A stretch of 35,314 nt of DNA from Candidatus Gastranaerophilales bacterium (GCA_944322665.1 CALUPM010000012.1:1-35314); one strand, 5' to 3'; positions 7,036-14,908 are shown, counted from the stretch's first letter. Notes: generated by a model from the sequence alone, not told the origin. Made by a program: numbers and translations.

Positions 7036-7269
7036 GGGCGGACGAAGTCCGCTTTTACCATTGGAAAGATATTAGTTGATAGCGCTATTACTAGAAATAG
7101 GAACTAAAGTACAGTATTAGGAAGCGGCGCTTGGAGCAATGTTCGTAACAGGTTCTGACGAAGTATGCTCTTACACTCCGGAACGGGATTAGGTCAGAGT
7201 CGCTTTAATCTGAATTTGCAATATAGATGCGGTATAAATCATAGATTTACAGCATCTTACTTCTTTCGT
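7036..7269. other. Non-coding stretch, no feature recognised apart from a short inverted repeat
   Basis: Contains the inverted repeat GCGGAC-GAA-GTCCGC at 7038-7052 directly after the terminator. The rest has no coding frame and no homology I recognise. Confidence 0.4.
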
Positions 7270-7516
7270 CCCATTTTGTCATTCATTGTCATCCTGAACT
7301 TGTTTGACTGCTTTTGCCGAAATCTCTGATTTCGTGCAAAATGTCCGGTTTTCCGCAGAATCCCAACGTCATCCTGAGGCGCACGAGCAGAGGGTGAAAG
7401 GCGTCCAGCCGTACCCGTTTATTGCGAGTGCGAAAAGCCGAAGGATCTTATGAAAATACAAGAAGATTCTTCGGTCGTTTCACTCCCTCAGAATGACATG
7501 ACTTAGACAAAATGGG
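7270..7516. repeat. Palindromic element with CCCATTTTGTC ends (long copy)
   Basis: The ends are inverted: CCCATTTTGTC at 7270-7280 and GACAAAATGGG at 7506-7516. Inside lie further nested inverted parts, GTCATCCTGAG against CTCAGAATGAC and CGAAGGATCTT against AAGATTCTTCG. A shorter copy with the same ends is at 35086-35169. The GTCATCCTGA...TCAGAATGAC core resembles palindromic intergenic repeats that are widespread in bacteria. There is no transposase, so it is a non-autonomous or MITE-like element by form. Confidence 0.65.
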
Positions 7517-7519
7517 GCG

Positions 7520-7890
7520 ATTTATTATCGCCTTATCGTCTTTTAAACGTAACAGACTTATCGCCTTAGTCCTATCGCCTTGCAGTCCTATCGCCTTTCA
7601 AAACGAAACCTCCTAGTGCCCTAGCGCCTTAACGCCTTAGTATCCTATTCAGAAACAAACCATTCACCCGTTCAACTTTTCACCCATTCAACTCACTTCA
7701 CGCTTCACACTTCACTCCTCACTCTGATAAGAACTTAACGTCCTATCGCCTTGCAGACTTATCGCCTTTCAAAACGTAACCTCTTAGTGCCCTAGTGCCT
7801 TAGCTCCTTAGTATCTTTTCCGAAACAAACCTTTCAACCATTCATCCGTTCAACTTTTCAACTTTCTTCCCCCTTCACTTTGTTATCGCC
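7520..7890 (+). repeat. Mosaic intergenic repeat, two tandem units (period 171)
   Basis: Built of degenerate 8-9 base units such as CTTATCGCC and CCTAGTGCC, then CCTTAGTATC, then a GAAACAAACC block, CGTTCAACTTTTCA-type units, and CTTCACGCTTCACACTTCAC-type units ending TTTGATAAGAACTTAACG-like. The order occurs twice: TATCGCCTTTCAAAACG starts at 7589 and again at 7760. Related copies are at 14985, 22413 and 35042 (same strand) and 10021 (reverse). It has no coding potential. Confidence 0.75.
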
Positions 7891-7979
7891 CTATCTGTAA
7901 CAAAATATAACAAAACAGCAATTTACAACTGCAAAAAAACTTTATAAATATATCAGGGGAAATTTAAGGGAAAGTTATT

Positions 7980-9653
7980 ATGGTCGCAGTAACAAAAATC
8001 GGGCGGATTTTAAAACAGTTAAAGCAGCTGGAAACGCTTCACAGACGAGATGAAAAAACTGTATTTAAGATTTTCAAAACTCTGACTGACGGAGCGGGGA
8101 AGCCTTCGCCGGTTGTGCTGGAGGGCAAGTATCTTGAGGAATTGCCTGTCGGGCTTAAACCTTTAATTGCAGGGCTTAAGAAACCGAAAGTTCTAATAGG
8201 CACAAAATCTTCTGAAAAAGGTCAGGGGATTTTAGGAATTGCAGTGCGTGACGGAAACAAAACAACCGCAAAGTTTGCTGTCGGTATAGATACAACCGGA
8301 GGTAAATCGCCTATATTGCAATATAGAGGAGTCCTTGGCGATTCTCAAAATAAAATTGTCAGTTTTAATGCGCTGTATGATTCAAATGTTGCACTGAATC
8401 CGAAAAACTGCGGAATTTTTACAGGAAAAATGCAAGGCGGTAAAAAACTTTCAACTGCAATAAGAGATGAAAATATGCGTCCTGCGTTTCTGGCTGACTC
8501 TTATATTGATTCAAAGCTTGCCGCAAGTGCAGGACTTCGGAAAGAAATGCTAAAGGAACTGGCTTCTCATCAAAAGGTTAAACCGGAAGATATTAATAAA
8601 ATGAGTCATGAATTCAGCAGATTTATTTCAAACAAGGGGGCAAAAATTTATTCAATAAACGATTGTCTTGATGAAGCCGTAAAAATTGCAGGCTGGCAAG
8701 GAAAACCCGCTGAAGAAAGTATTATAAAGGCAAAAAATCTTCTGGTTAAAGATATGGGATTTAATCCGAAAGCCGTAATACTTGAAATAGATAAAGAACC
8801 TTCGGAATATTTTATGGCATTTGATGCTTTGACCGGAAAGCTGCATGCAAATCCAGAATTTATAAAAAAAGCAACTCATCAGGATATAGCGTTTGTACTT
8901 TCACATGAACTCGTTCACATGGAAGATTTTCTGAAATTATACAAAAAAATCGGCGCAGAAGAATTTGAAAAGCTTATGCGTCATCCGAAATTACAGATAG
9001 AAGAGGCTCTAAATCACAACTGGTACAAAAAAATGTCTGAAAATATTGATGAAAACGATTGGAAGTGGATGAGCGGTTTACAGAAAACAGAAGTTACAGG
9101 GTATGACGGCGCAAAACTAATAATTAATCATCAAAAATTTAATGCAAACTCAATGATTAAAGAAAGAAAAGAAAAGATATCTCTTGCAAAAAAAGGTTAC
9201 ACCGGCAGATTTGCCGAGATAAAGTATGCAGAACGATACCAGTTTTCGCCTATAGAAGAACACGCAAGACTTGTTGAGAAAAACTTAAAATACAAGCTGG
9301 AAGAAGCCGGCTTGCTTCAAAAGACAAAATTTTCAGATAAATACGGGCAAAAGCCGATTATGGACCTCGGCCGTTATCAGAGTAGATTTGCACCGGTAGA
9401 AAAGAAACTGGGCGAACTCTACGGCAAAAATAAATGTGAAAAGTTTAATGAATTATATTACGAGCAGATTGCCAAAAAGGACAGCCGCCTTGCAGAATTA
9501 TGCAAGAAAATGGATACGGAAGGTGGTCTGCCCACTAAGGATTTTGAAGAAATGCAGGAATTAATCAAAAAACATTACGGCAACGAAATGCAGATGAATA
9601 TTGATACTGTTCTCGGTATAGCAGAAGATTTGAAGGTTACAATTCCGGATTAA
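7980..9653 (+). CDS. Unknown protein with HExxH zinc metallopeptidase motif
   Basis: A 557-residue protein that I cannot place in a named family. Residues 278-315 have the shape of a zinc metallopeptidase core: a strand (YFMAFDALTGKLHANPEFI), then a helix with SHELVHMEDF, where HELVH (309-313) is a standard HExxH zinc site. The third zinc ligand is not obvious. The N-terminal 150 residues are strand-rich and glycine-containing (VGIDTTGGKS, LQYRGVLGD); the C-terminal 200 are helical and charged. There is no signal peptide or membrane helix, so it is probably cytoplasmic or secreted by a non-Sec route. AAGGGAAAG precedes the ATG. It stands alone, surrounded by long repeats. The peptidase role is inferred from the motif only. 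Confidence 0.7.
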   Translation: MVAVTKIGRILKQLKQLETLHRRDEKTVFKIFKTLTDGAGKPSPVVLEGKYLEELPVGLKPLIAGLKKPKVLIGTKSSEKGQGILGIAVRDGNKTTAKFAVGIDTTGGKSPILQYRGVLGDSQNKIVSFNALYDSNVALNPKNCGIFTGKMQGGKKLSTAIRDENMRPAFLADSYIDSKLAASAGLRKEMLKELASHQKVKPEDINKMSHEFSRFISNKGAKIYSINDCLDEAVKIAGWQGKPAEESIIKAKNLLVKDMGFNPKAVILEIDKEPSEYFMAFDALTGKLHANPEFIKKATHQDIAFVLSHELVHMEDFLKLYKKIGAEEFEKLMRHPKLQIEEALNHNWYKKMSENIDENDWKWMSGLQKTEVTGYDGAKLIINHQKFNANSMIKERKEKISLAKKGYTGRFAEIKYAERYQFSPIEEHARLVEKNLKYKLEEAGLLQKTKFSDKYGQKPIMDLGRYQSRFAPVEKKLGELYGKNKCEKFNELYYEQIAKKDSRLAELCKKMDTEGGLPTKDFEEMQELIKKHYGNEMQMNIDTVLGIAEDLKVTIPD

Positions 9654-9674
9654 TTTCAAGAGATTTAACACGTC

Positions 9675-9721
9675 AAAATATCAGGTTTAAATCCATGAAT
9701 GAACATTAGACCTGATATTTT
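9675..9721. terminator. Hairpin between convergent genes
   Basis: AAAATATCAGGT (9675-9686) and ACCTGATATTTT (9710-9721) form a perfect 12-bp stem with a 23-base loop. It lies between the stop of the metallopeptidase-like gene and the stop of the small minus-strand gene. The A- and T-rich base could end transcription in both directions, though the large loop is unusual. Confidence 0.55.
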
Positions 9722-9746
9722 CAGGTTGAATTTTAATTTCGAAAAA

Positions 9747-9887
9747 CTATTTTGTTACTAGAATATCAACCCAGGCAAGCTTGCCTCTTTTGTTTATTTT
9801 AAAGGGGATTTCTTTCTTAGTTTTTTCGGGGGCAAATTCTGATTTTTGATAATTAATCAAATAACGCATAAATTCAGGGCTAAACAT
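9747..9887 (-). CDS. Small basic protein, 46 residues
   Basis: A short minus-strand frame with a strong start: AAAGGAG lies six bases before the ATG at 9887. The product begins MFSPEFMRYLINYQKSEFAP and ends KRGKLAWVDILVTK. It is basic (many K), has no membrane helix and belongs to no family I recognise. It ends 26 bases from the hairpin at 9675-9721, which can act as its terminator. The ribosome binding site and terminator make it more than a chance frame, but expression is unproven. Confidence 0.55.
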   Translation of the reverse strand: MFSPEFMRYLINYQKSEFAPEKTKKEIPFKINKRGKLAWVDILVTK

Positions 9888-10020
9888 TAACACTCCTTTG
9901 TCACACTTAATCAGTTAAAATTGAATTGAATAACACATACTACCACTTTGTATATATATAAAAACACAAAAATTTAGAATATTGTCAAATCTTTATCAAA
10001 TCTTTACATATATTAATAAG

Positions 10021-10140
10021 GAGACAGGGCGATAAGTTCGGCTCTGAATGAGTTGTGATGAGGAGTTGAATGGTTGAACGGTTGGAAGGGATAATGTTTA
10101 TTTACGAAATAAAATACACTAAGGCTTTGGTGCACTAAGC
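10021..10140 (-). repeat. Mosaic intergenic repeat, reverse copy
   Basis: Read on the minus strand it gives the same order as the other copies: CTTAGTGCACC and CCTTAGTG units, a TTCGTAAATAAAC block, CCGTTCAACCATTCAACTCC, then TTATCGCCC. It is shorter and more diverged than the copies at 7520 and 22413. Confidence 0.6.
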
Positions 10141-10201
10141 CTCTATGAGGTGTCGCAATAAGCTGAACCCGGGAAAGTAAATGACGTAAAATTGAAATTT
10201 C

Positions 10202-10522
10202 TCAAACATGCGTCAGAAGCTTCAGCCCCGTAATCCCGCTTATGATAAGCAAAATACACAGAATTCTCATTACAGTAACAGGCTCCTTGAATAATATTAT
10301 CCCGAAAACTACAGTGCCGATGGTTCCGATACCTGTCCATATTGCATAAGCCGTCCCAAGAGGCAGATTTTTAAGCGCGAGCGCAAGAAAATAAAAACTC
10401 GCTATCATACAAACAACCGTTAAAACCGACGGGATTATCTGCGTGAACCCGTGTGAATACTTAAGCCCCACAGCCCAGCTGATTTCAAACAGTCCTGCAA
10501 TTAGTAAAAATATCCAGTGCAT
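10202..10522 (-). CDS. gdx: Guanidinium exporter Gdx (SMR family, formerly SugE)
   Basis: A 106-residue small multidrug resistance family protein with four membrane helices. The conserved membrane glutamate lies in GLFEISWAVGLKYSHGF; WAVGLKYSHGF and GTAYAIWTGIGTIG are typical of the SugE/Gdx branch rather than the EmrE branch. Gdx exports guanidinium in exchange for protons as a dual-topology dimer. The assignment is strongly backed by a guanidine-I riboswitch directly upstream, so expression should rise when guanidine accumulates. The gene ends before a diverged repeat region. It is independent of the serine dehydratase genes upstream, having its own promoter just after sdaAA. Confidence 0.95.
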   Translation of the reverse strand: MHWIFLLIAGLFEISWAVGLKYSHGFTQIIPSVLTVVCMIASFYFLALALKNLPLGTAYAIWTGIGTIGTVVFGIILFKEPVTVMRILCILLIISGITGLKLLTHV

Positions 10523-10551
10523 TTTTTATTATCCTTTCTCTGTAGTTTACG

Positions 10552-10662
10552 AAAAAATCCGGGAGAAAATAGATCTCCCGGGTTTTTATCCCTCCGTGTT
10601 CACAAAATCTTTGTGACTTTTCTCTCGGACCAGCCGGCTTTAACCGCGGAACCCTAGAAAAT
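10552..10662 (-). promoter_or_regulatory. Guanidine-I (ykkC) riboswitch with terminator
   Basis: On the minus strand the leader of gdx contains the diagnostic ykkC blocks in order: CTAGGGTTCCGCGG, GCTGGTCCGAGAGA, ACACGGAGGGATAAAA and ACCCGGGAG. The last block then forms a terminator hairpin, CCGGGAGA...TCTCCCGG, followed by a T run (10582-10552). In this class guanidinium binding stabilises the aptamer and prevents the terminator from forming, turning on downstream guanidine export or breakdown genes. This fits the gene that follows. Confidence 0.93.
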
Positions 10663-10684
10663 TTTTTGTATAATTTGTTATCTT

Positions 10685-10712
10685 ATTTTATCTTATCTTT
10701 GAAAATTGTCAA
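10685..10712 (-). promoter_or_regulatory. Promoter of the riboswitch-gdx transcript
   Basis: A perfect -35 box TTGACA (10712-10707), a 16-base spacer and TAAAAT (10690-10685) place the start of transcription about 20 bases before the aptamer. It begins only 21 bases after the sdaAA stop codon, so gdx is a separate unit. Confidence 0.75.
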
Positions 10713-10733
10713 TGGATTGATTATTTGCCAGAA

Positions 10734-11612
10734 TTACTTAAACAATCTTTCTTTAAGTTCAAGTGCAGTTTTCGTTGTTGCAAGTCCTGCCTGAGAACTT
10801 TCTTTCAGCATAGGCGACATCAGATTTCCGGTCTGCTCAAGCGCGTCAACGACCTCGTCCAGCGGAATTTTTGATTTGATACCGGCAAGCGCAAGTTCAG
10901 ACGCGGTTACGGCATGAACTGCAAGAAAAGGATTTCTTTTAACGCAAGGAATCTCCACAAGCCCGCACACAGGATCACACGTAAGCCCGAGAAGATTTTT
11001 AAGCGCAAGTGCAACCGCATTAAGAATTTCATCAACATTTCCGCCTCTGAGTTGAGTCAGAGCTCCGGCGCTCATTGCGGACGCAACCCCGCATTCCGCC
11101 TGACAGCCGGCAACGGCACCGGCTAACGCTACTTTGTTTGACACAATTCTGCCGATAGCACCTGCTGTTATTAACGCATTAATCTGTTCATCTTCACCTA
11201 CGTTCAAATCCTCGCTTACTCCGATTAGAACAGACGGTACAATAGCACACGAACCCGCAGTCGGGCAGGCGGCAATTTTGCCCATTCTTAAATTCTCTTC
11301 TATTACTGCAAGAGCGTAAGTCGTTATTTTTTCAAAAGTTTTGCCGAAAAGCGAACTTTGCGAGTTGAACCTTTTTTGCAGCCTGTCGCAATCATCCCCG
11401 CACATGCCGCTGATTGACATTTCTTTACTTTTTAAGCCTGATTGAATTGACTCCTTCATCGCATCAAGACTTCTTTTTACCAACCTGCGGATTTCCTCCG
11501 GCGGAACTTCGGCAAACTCTGCCTCCTGTGCCTGAATAACTTCCCATATCAGCTTGCTTGTTTTTTCACAGGCTTCGCGTAACTCTTTAAAAGTACTTAT
11601 ATTTTTTTCCAT
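10734..11612 (-). CDS. sdaAA: L-serine dehydratase, alpha subunit
   Basis: A 292-residue iron-sulphur subunit of the two-chain L-serine dehydratase, which converts serine to pyruvate and ammonia. Typical segments are MCGDDCDRLQ, CPTAGSCAIVPSVLIG, AGCQAECGVASAMSAGAL and CDPVCGLVEIPCVKRN. The last two contribute cysteines that can hold the 4Fe-4S cluster used to activate the substrate. The length is normal for the Firmicutes-type alpha chain. It starts two bases after the sdaAB stop, so the pair is translationally linked. It fits use of serine as a carbon and energy source in an anaerobe. The clustered iron makes it oxygen-sensitive. Confidence 0.95.
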   Translation of the reverse strand: MEKNISTFKELREACEKTSKLIWEVIQAQEAEFAEVPPEEIRRLVKRSLDAMKESIQSGLKSKEMSISGMCGDDCDRLQKRFNSQSSLFGKTFEKITTYALAVIEENLRMGKIAACPTAGSCAIVPSVLIGVSEDLNVGEDEQINALITAGAIGRIVSNKVALAGAVAGCQAECGVASAMSAGALTQLRGGNVDEILNAVALALKNLLGLTCDPVCGLVEIPCVKRNPFLAVHAVTASELALAGIKSKIPLDEVVDALEQTGNLMSPMLKESSQAGLATTKTALELKERLFK

Positions 11613-11614
11613 AA

Positions 11615-12274
11615 TTAACTTTCCAATTTTTCAATATATCTAATCATATAAACATCTTCAAGCATATATAAAAAGTCGATTACTTTCCGGCTGATTTCCC
11701 CGTCAAGGCAAATACACATTGAAGCTTCCTGACCTTTAGCATACCTGTCGCAGTGGAAAGAGGCAATATTCACGTGGATTGAGTTTGTGACGCGGGATAT
11801 CATGTGCGGAACATCCTTGTAAAAAAGGACAAGTGTATTGTATTTTCCGGTTAGATTAACCGAAAATTCGTCAATTTTTGTAATCTCTATTTCACCGGCG
11901 CCGACAGAATTTCCGGAAACCGTCATATTTCTTCCGCCTTCAAATACAAAGTCAACAGCATTCGGATGACGGTTAAAGTCGTCCAGATACTGAAATTCAT
12001 ACTTTATTGACTTTGCGATATCTGATTGAAAGATATCCTTAATACGTGTATCATCGACGTTCAACCCGAGAACTCCGGCAAGAAGCCCTTTATCCGTACC
12101 GTGGCCTTTGCCTGTGCGGGCGAACGAGTTGTAAAGTTTGAACGTAACTTTTTCAGGGCGCTCGTGGTAGATGTTTCTAGCGAGCAACCCGAGGCGAATT
12201 GCGCCTGCAGTGTGCGAACTTGAAGGCCCGACCATTACAGGTGAAATTATATCTATTATTGATGTCTGTTTCAT
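11615..12274 (-). CDS. sdaAB: L-serine dehydratase, beta subunit
   Basis: A 219-residue partner of the alpha chain. The N-terminal segment VGPSSSHTAGAIRLG is the conserved serine dehydratase beta motif, found around residues 16-30. The C-terminal 70 residues have the pattern of an ACT-like regulatory domain (RVTNSIHVNIASFHCDR and the final helix). AAGGGAG lies upstream of the ATG, and a good promoter is present 18-50 bases ahead. It is first in the sdaAB-sdaAA operon, transcribed away from sepF. Confidence 0.94.
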   Translation of the reverse strand: MKQTSIIDIISPVMVGPSSSHTAGAIRLGLLARNIYHERPEKVTFKLYNSFARTGKGHGTDKGLLAGVLGLNVDDTRIKDIFQSDIAKSIKYEFQYLDDFNRHPNAVDFVFEGGRNMTVSGNSVGAGEIEITKIDEFSVNLTGKYNTLVLFYKDVPHMISRVTNSIHVNIASFHCDRYAKGQEASMCICLDGEISRKVIDFLYMLEDVYMIRYIEKLES

Positions 12275-12291
12275 AATTTTCTCCCTTAAAA

Positions 12292-12321
12292 ATTATATCT
12301 TAAACAAAACGGGACTATCAA
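12292..12321 (-). promoter_or_regulatory. Promoter of sdaAB-sdaAA
   Basis: TATAAT (12297-12292) is preceded by TTGATA (12321-12316) with an 18-base spacer. It lies just upstream of the AAGGGAG site of sdaAB. Confidence 0.65.
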
Positions 12322-12342
12322 GCGTACTTCTTATTATAATTT

Positions 12343-12373
12343 AAAAAAGGCGGTCACATAAAAACCGCCTTTA
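12343..12373 (-). terminator. Rho-independent terminator of yggS-sepF
   Basis: On the minus strand AAAGGCGGT, a short loop and ACCGCCTTTTTT form a GC-rich stem ending in six T, about 40 bases after the sepF stop. Confidence 0.85.
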
Positions 12374-12412
12374 AACTATCCTCTTCTCATAATACAGTAA
12401 CGAACAGACCTT

Positions 12413-12916
12413 TTACTGCAAAGGTGCTCTCCAGAGAGAGTCATTGAATTTATTCTGGTTAGCGTTTACATCAACAGACAAAGTTACGTTGCTCGGAGTG
12501 AATACAAATACGAGATCTCCGACTTTTTGCGGTTTGCCGTTCAATGCGTGTGCGGCGCCGCATACAAAGTCAATTGTTCTCTGTGACTGTTCTTTGTCGA
12601 GCAAATGTAAATTAAGGACGATTGTTTGTCTATCTTTTAAGTGTTGAACAATTTGAGCTGCGTCATCAAATGAACGAGGCTCCATAATTCTCACTTCATA
12701 TCCTCTGTAATTCGGATGAGCCACAACTTTTAATTCCTGATTTTTTTCAGGTTTTGACTGGTATGAATAAGCCGGATCAATTGCAAGGTTGTCCTGAACT
12801 TCGTATCCGCCTTCCATATCGTCTTCTGCCATATCATCAAATATTGTTTCTCTCGGTTCAAACCCTTTTACCAAAAAGTCAACTACTGATTTAATTTTGT
12901 CTGTTACAATCGCCAC
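12413..12916 (-). CDS. sepF: Cell division protein SepF
   Basis: A 167-residue SepF, which anchors FtsZ filaments to the membrane and shapes the division septum in Gram-positives and Cyanobacteria. The N-terminus (VDFLVKGF) is a plausible amphipathic membrane-binding helix, followed by an acidic linker. The C-terminal domain contains the signature RIMEPRSFDDAAQIVQHL, TIVLNLHLLDKEQSQRTIDFVCGAAHAL and VGDLVFVFTPSNV, the FtsZ-binding fold. The start is a GTG with GGAGG seven bases ahead. It follows yggS by 36 bases, matching the ylmE-ylmF order in Firmicutes and many Cyanobacteria. It supports the cyanobacterial-relative assignment of the organism. Confidence 0.93.
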   Translation of the reverse strand: MAIVTDKIKSVVDFLVKGFEPRETIFDDMAEDDMEGGYEVQDNLAIDPAYSYQSKPEKNQELKVVAHPNYRGYEVRIMEPRSFDDAAQIVQHLKDRQTIVLNLHLLDKEQSQRTIDFVCGAAHALNGKPQKVGDLVFVFTPSNVTLSVDVNANQNKFNDSLWRAPLQ

Positions 12917-12952
12917 CGTTTTTCCTCCGTTTATTTTTTAATTTATCTTACT

Positions 12953-13615
12953 TTAACTAAACAACTTTCTTCCGATTCTAAGCATTGTAGCCCCGCATTG
13001 AGCCGCAATCCTGTAATCCTGACTCATCCCCATAGATAATTCATTCATTTTGCAGTTGTATTTCTTCTCAAGAAGCCTCTTAGTATTCGCAACGTCGCTG
13101 AATAATTCAAACAAAGTTTTGTCGTCCGCCCCGAGAGGAGCCATATTCATTAAACCTTCAACGCTTATTCCGTCGAGTTTTTGAATTTCGCCGAAAGCTT
13201 CAATCAATTCTGTTTTCGAAAAACCTGACTTTTGTATTTCTCCGGCGTTATTCAACTGAAGAAGGATTTTTTGGACTTTGCCGGAAGCCTTTGCCGCCTC
13301 TGAAATACGGGTGGCAAGCTTTGCGGAATCGACAGAATGAATGTAATCAAAATGTTCGACAGTCTTTTTGACTTTATTCGACTGAAGATGCCCGATAAAA
13401 TGGAATGATGAATTATTCCGGACTTCCACAGGCAGTTTTTCAATCTTTTCAATTGCCTCAATCGTTCTTGACTCGCCGAAGTTTCTTAAGCCTGCGTTAT
13501 ATGCCTGCTCTATCGCCTCTCCGTCGAAATACTTTGTAACTGCAATAATATTTGGTCTATAAGGTGCAATTTCTTCTTGTATTTTTGAAAGATTCTCTTT
13601 TACCCTGAATTGCAT
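12953..13615 (-). CDS. yggS: YggS-family PLP homeostasis protein
   Basis: A 220-residue member of the YggS/PROSC (PLPBP) family, a single-domain TIM-barrel protein that binds pyridoxal 5'-phosphate and keeps free vitamin B6 levels balanced; it has no known enzyme activity. The PLP-lysine lies in IIAVTKYFD, and NFGESRTIEAIEKIE, HFIGHLQSNKVK and SMGMSQDYRIAAQCGATMLRIG are all characteristic. AGAGGAAG precedes the ATG. It is first in the operon with sepF (the YlmE-YlmF arrangement) and is driven by a recognisable promoter. Confidence 0.94.
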   Translation of the reverse strand: MQFRVKENLSKIQEEIAPYRPNIIAVTKYFDGEAIEQAYNAGLRNFGESRTIEAIEKIEKLPVEVRNNSSFHFIGHLQSNKVKKTVEHFDYIHSVDSAKLATRISEAAKASGKVQKILLQLNNAGEIQKSGFSKTELIEAFGEIQKLDGISVEGLMNMAPLGADDKTLFELFSDVANTKRLLEKKYNCKMNELSMGMSQDYRIAAQCGATMLRIGRKLFS

Positions 13616-13688
13616 ATTATCTTCCTCTTACAAGAAATTCGGCCGCCGGATTTATACACAAACCCGTGACCTGTTGAATATACAATTA

Positions 13689-13717
13689 ATTGTACTCTAT
13701 ACCTTTATAGCGGACAA
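13689..13717 (-). promoter_or_regulatory. Promoter of yggS-sepF
   Basis: TACAAT (13694-13689) lies 17 bases from TTGTCC (13717-13712). Transcription would start about 65 bases before the yggS ATG. Confidence 0.5.
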
Positions 13718-13839
13718 CTATTTTGTTTTTTGGAACACCCGCGCCGGTTTAATATCTCTAAAAGCATGATGTGGACATGATTTCAGCCGTTTTAATATTT
13801 CTTAAATCTTGGTTACAATTTGTAATAATAAGAAAAATA

Positions 13840-13876
13840 GCCATGCTTTCGGGCATGCCCGCCACTTTTTAAGAGT
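13840..13876. terminator. Weak hairpin in the gap between yggS and the methyltransferase
   Basis: GCCATGC-TTTCGG-GCATGCC forms a 7-base stem with one mismatch, flanked by AAAAATA on the left and a T run on the right, so it could end transcription of the methyltransferase (minus strand). The rest of the gap 13718-14032 shows no gene or repeat that I recognise. Confidence 0.35.
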
Positions 13877-14032
13877 TAAACTGTCACTGTACAATATTCC
13901 TGATTTTAGGATAAACTATATCTTTAGAATTTTTATCCTTTAAATGATTGAGATTTGAAACAGATTAAGAATTTTTGCGGTAATACTGACTCTATTCGTG
14001 TTTATAGCAAATAAAACTATGCAAAAACCGGA

Positions 14033-14908
14033 TTATTTTACTTTCTGAAAAATCATAACGTATTCGTGTTTAAAGATAAAAAATCCGCCGGCAAGCGCTC
14101 TGTAACGCCAGAGGTTGGCGGTTTTGCCCTTTGCGCGTTCATTGCCCTGAATATCTTTTACAATGATACCTTTTAAGCGGAACCCGAGGTTCATCATTCT
14201 TGCCATACATTCAAAGCCGAGAGGCTGAACTTCCGAATTTTTGTAGCTGTCGCCGATAATAAGTGCGGCAAACCTGCCTTTTTCAAGCATATCATAGCCG
14301 TTTCTGGCAACTTTTGAGAACAAATCGTAAAATTCTTCAGTTGAAGCGCAATTTGAAAGGTCTTCTTTCTTGTCTGAAAATTTGATTATATCGTCATATG
14401 GCGGGTGTAGAACTAGAAACTGGGCTTTTTCTTCCCCTAAAATTTCAAGTCCTGCCTGAATTTTGTCGCGGACTTCTTCTGAAGCCGAATCGCCGCAGAT
14501 TATTCTGACATCAGTGACAAGCTGCTTCGGGGTAAACTTTTCGGAAACTTTTTCCGCAAGATCTTCTTTCAACTCAACCCCGATACAGCGGCGGTTCATA
14601 TTAAGAGCCTCAATGCCGGAAGTTCCGGAGCCGAAAAACAAATCCAAAACAACGTCATTTTTCTTAGTAAACCTTTCGTAAAGCTGCTGGGCAATCTGCG
14701 GGATATAATTTCCGTGATATTCGTTGGAATGTCCGCCTTCCTTCAGACGTGAGGGGAATTCCCACAATGTATCTGTTTTAATGTGATCGTAAGATTTCCA
14801 GTTATTCAAGTCTATATCGCTGTATTTTGTGGTTTTTACAGGTTTTACAACCTGCAAATCCGCTTTTTTTAACGGTTTAAGTTTTGTATTTGTTTTAACT
14901 TTCGCCAA
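14033..14908 (-). CDS. Orphan DNA methyltransferase with HPPY catalytic motif
   Basis: A 291-residue S-adenosylmethionine-dependent DNA amino-methyltransferase (adenine-N6 or cytosine-N4). The SAM-binding motif VVLDLFFGSGTSGIEAL lies at residues 86-102 and is preceded by the motif X-like HGNYIPQIAQQLYERF. The catalytic motif IV reads HPPY (168-171) where most family members have DPPY, NPPY or SPPY. The first 30 residues are basic. The start is a TTG with GGGGAG ahead. No restriction endonuclease gene is adjacent, so it is an orphan, which may mean epigenetic or protective use. A related RNA-modifying role cannot be excluded. It stands alone between two non-coding gaps. Confidence 0.8.
   Translation of the reverse strand: MAKVKTNTKLKPLKKADLQVVKPVKTTKYSDIDLNNWKSYDHIKTDTLWEFPSRLKEGGHSNEYHGNYIPQIAQQLYERFTKKNDVVLDLFFGSGTSGIEALNMNRRCIGVELKEDLAEKVSEKFTPKQLVTDVRIICGDSASEEVRDKIQAGLEILGEEKAQFLVLHPPYDDIIKFSDKKEDLSNCASTEEFYDLFSKVARNGYDMLEKGRFAALIIGDSYKNSEVQPLGFECMARMMNLGFRLKGIIVKDIQGNERAKGKTANLWRYRALAGGFFIFKHEYVMIFQKVK

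Noticed and set aside
7520-7890. Possible CRISPR array from repeated short units
   Set aside because: Units are degenerate, adjacent without unique spacers, and no cas gene is near.
10143-10340. Minus-strand frame overlapping gdx in another frame
   Set aside because: Shadow of gdx, which has clear family motifs and the riboswitch.
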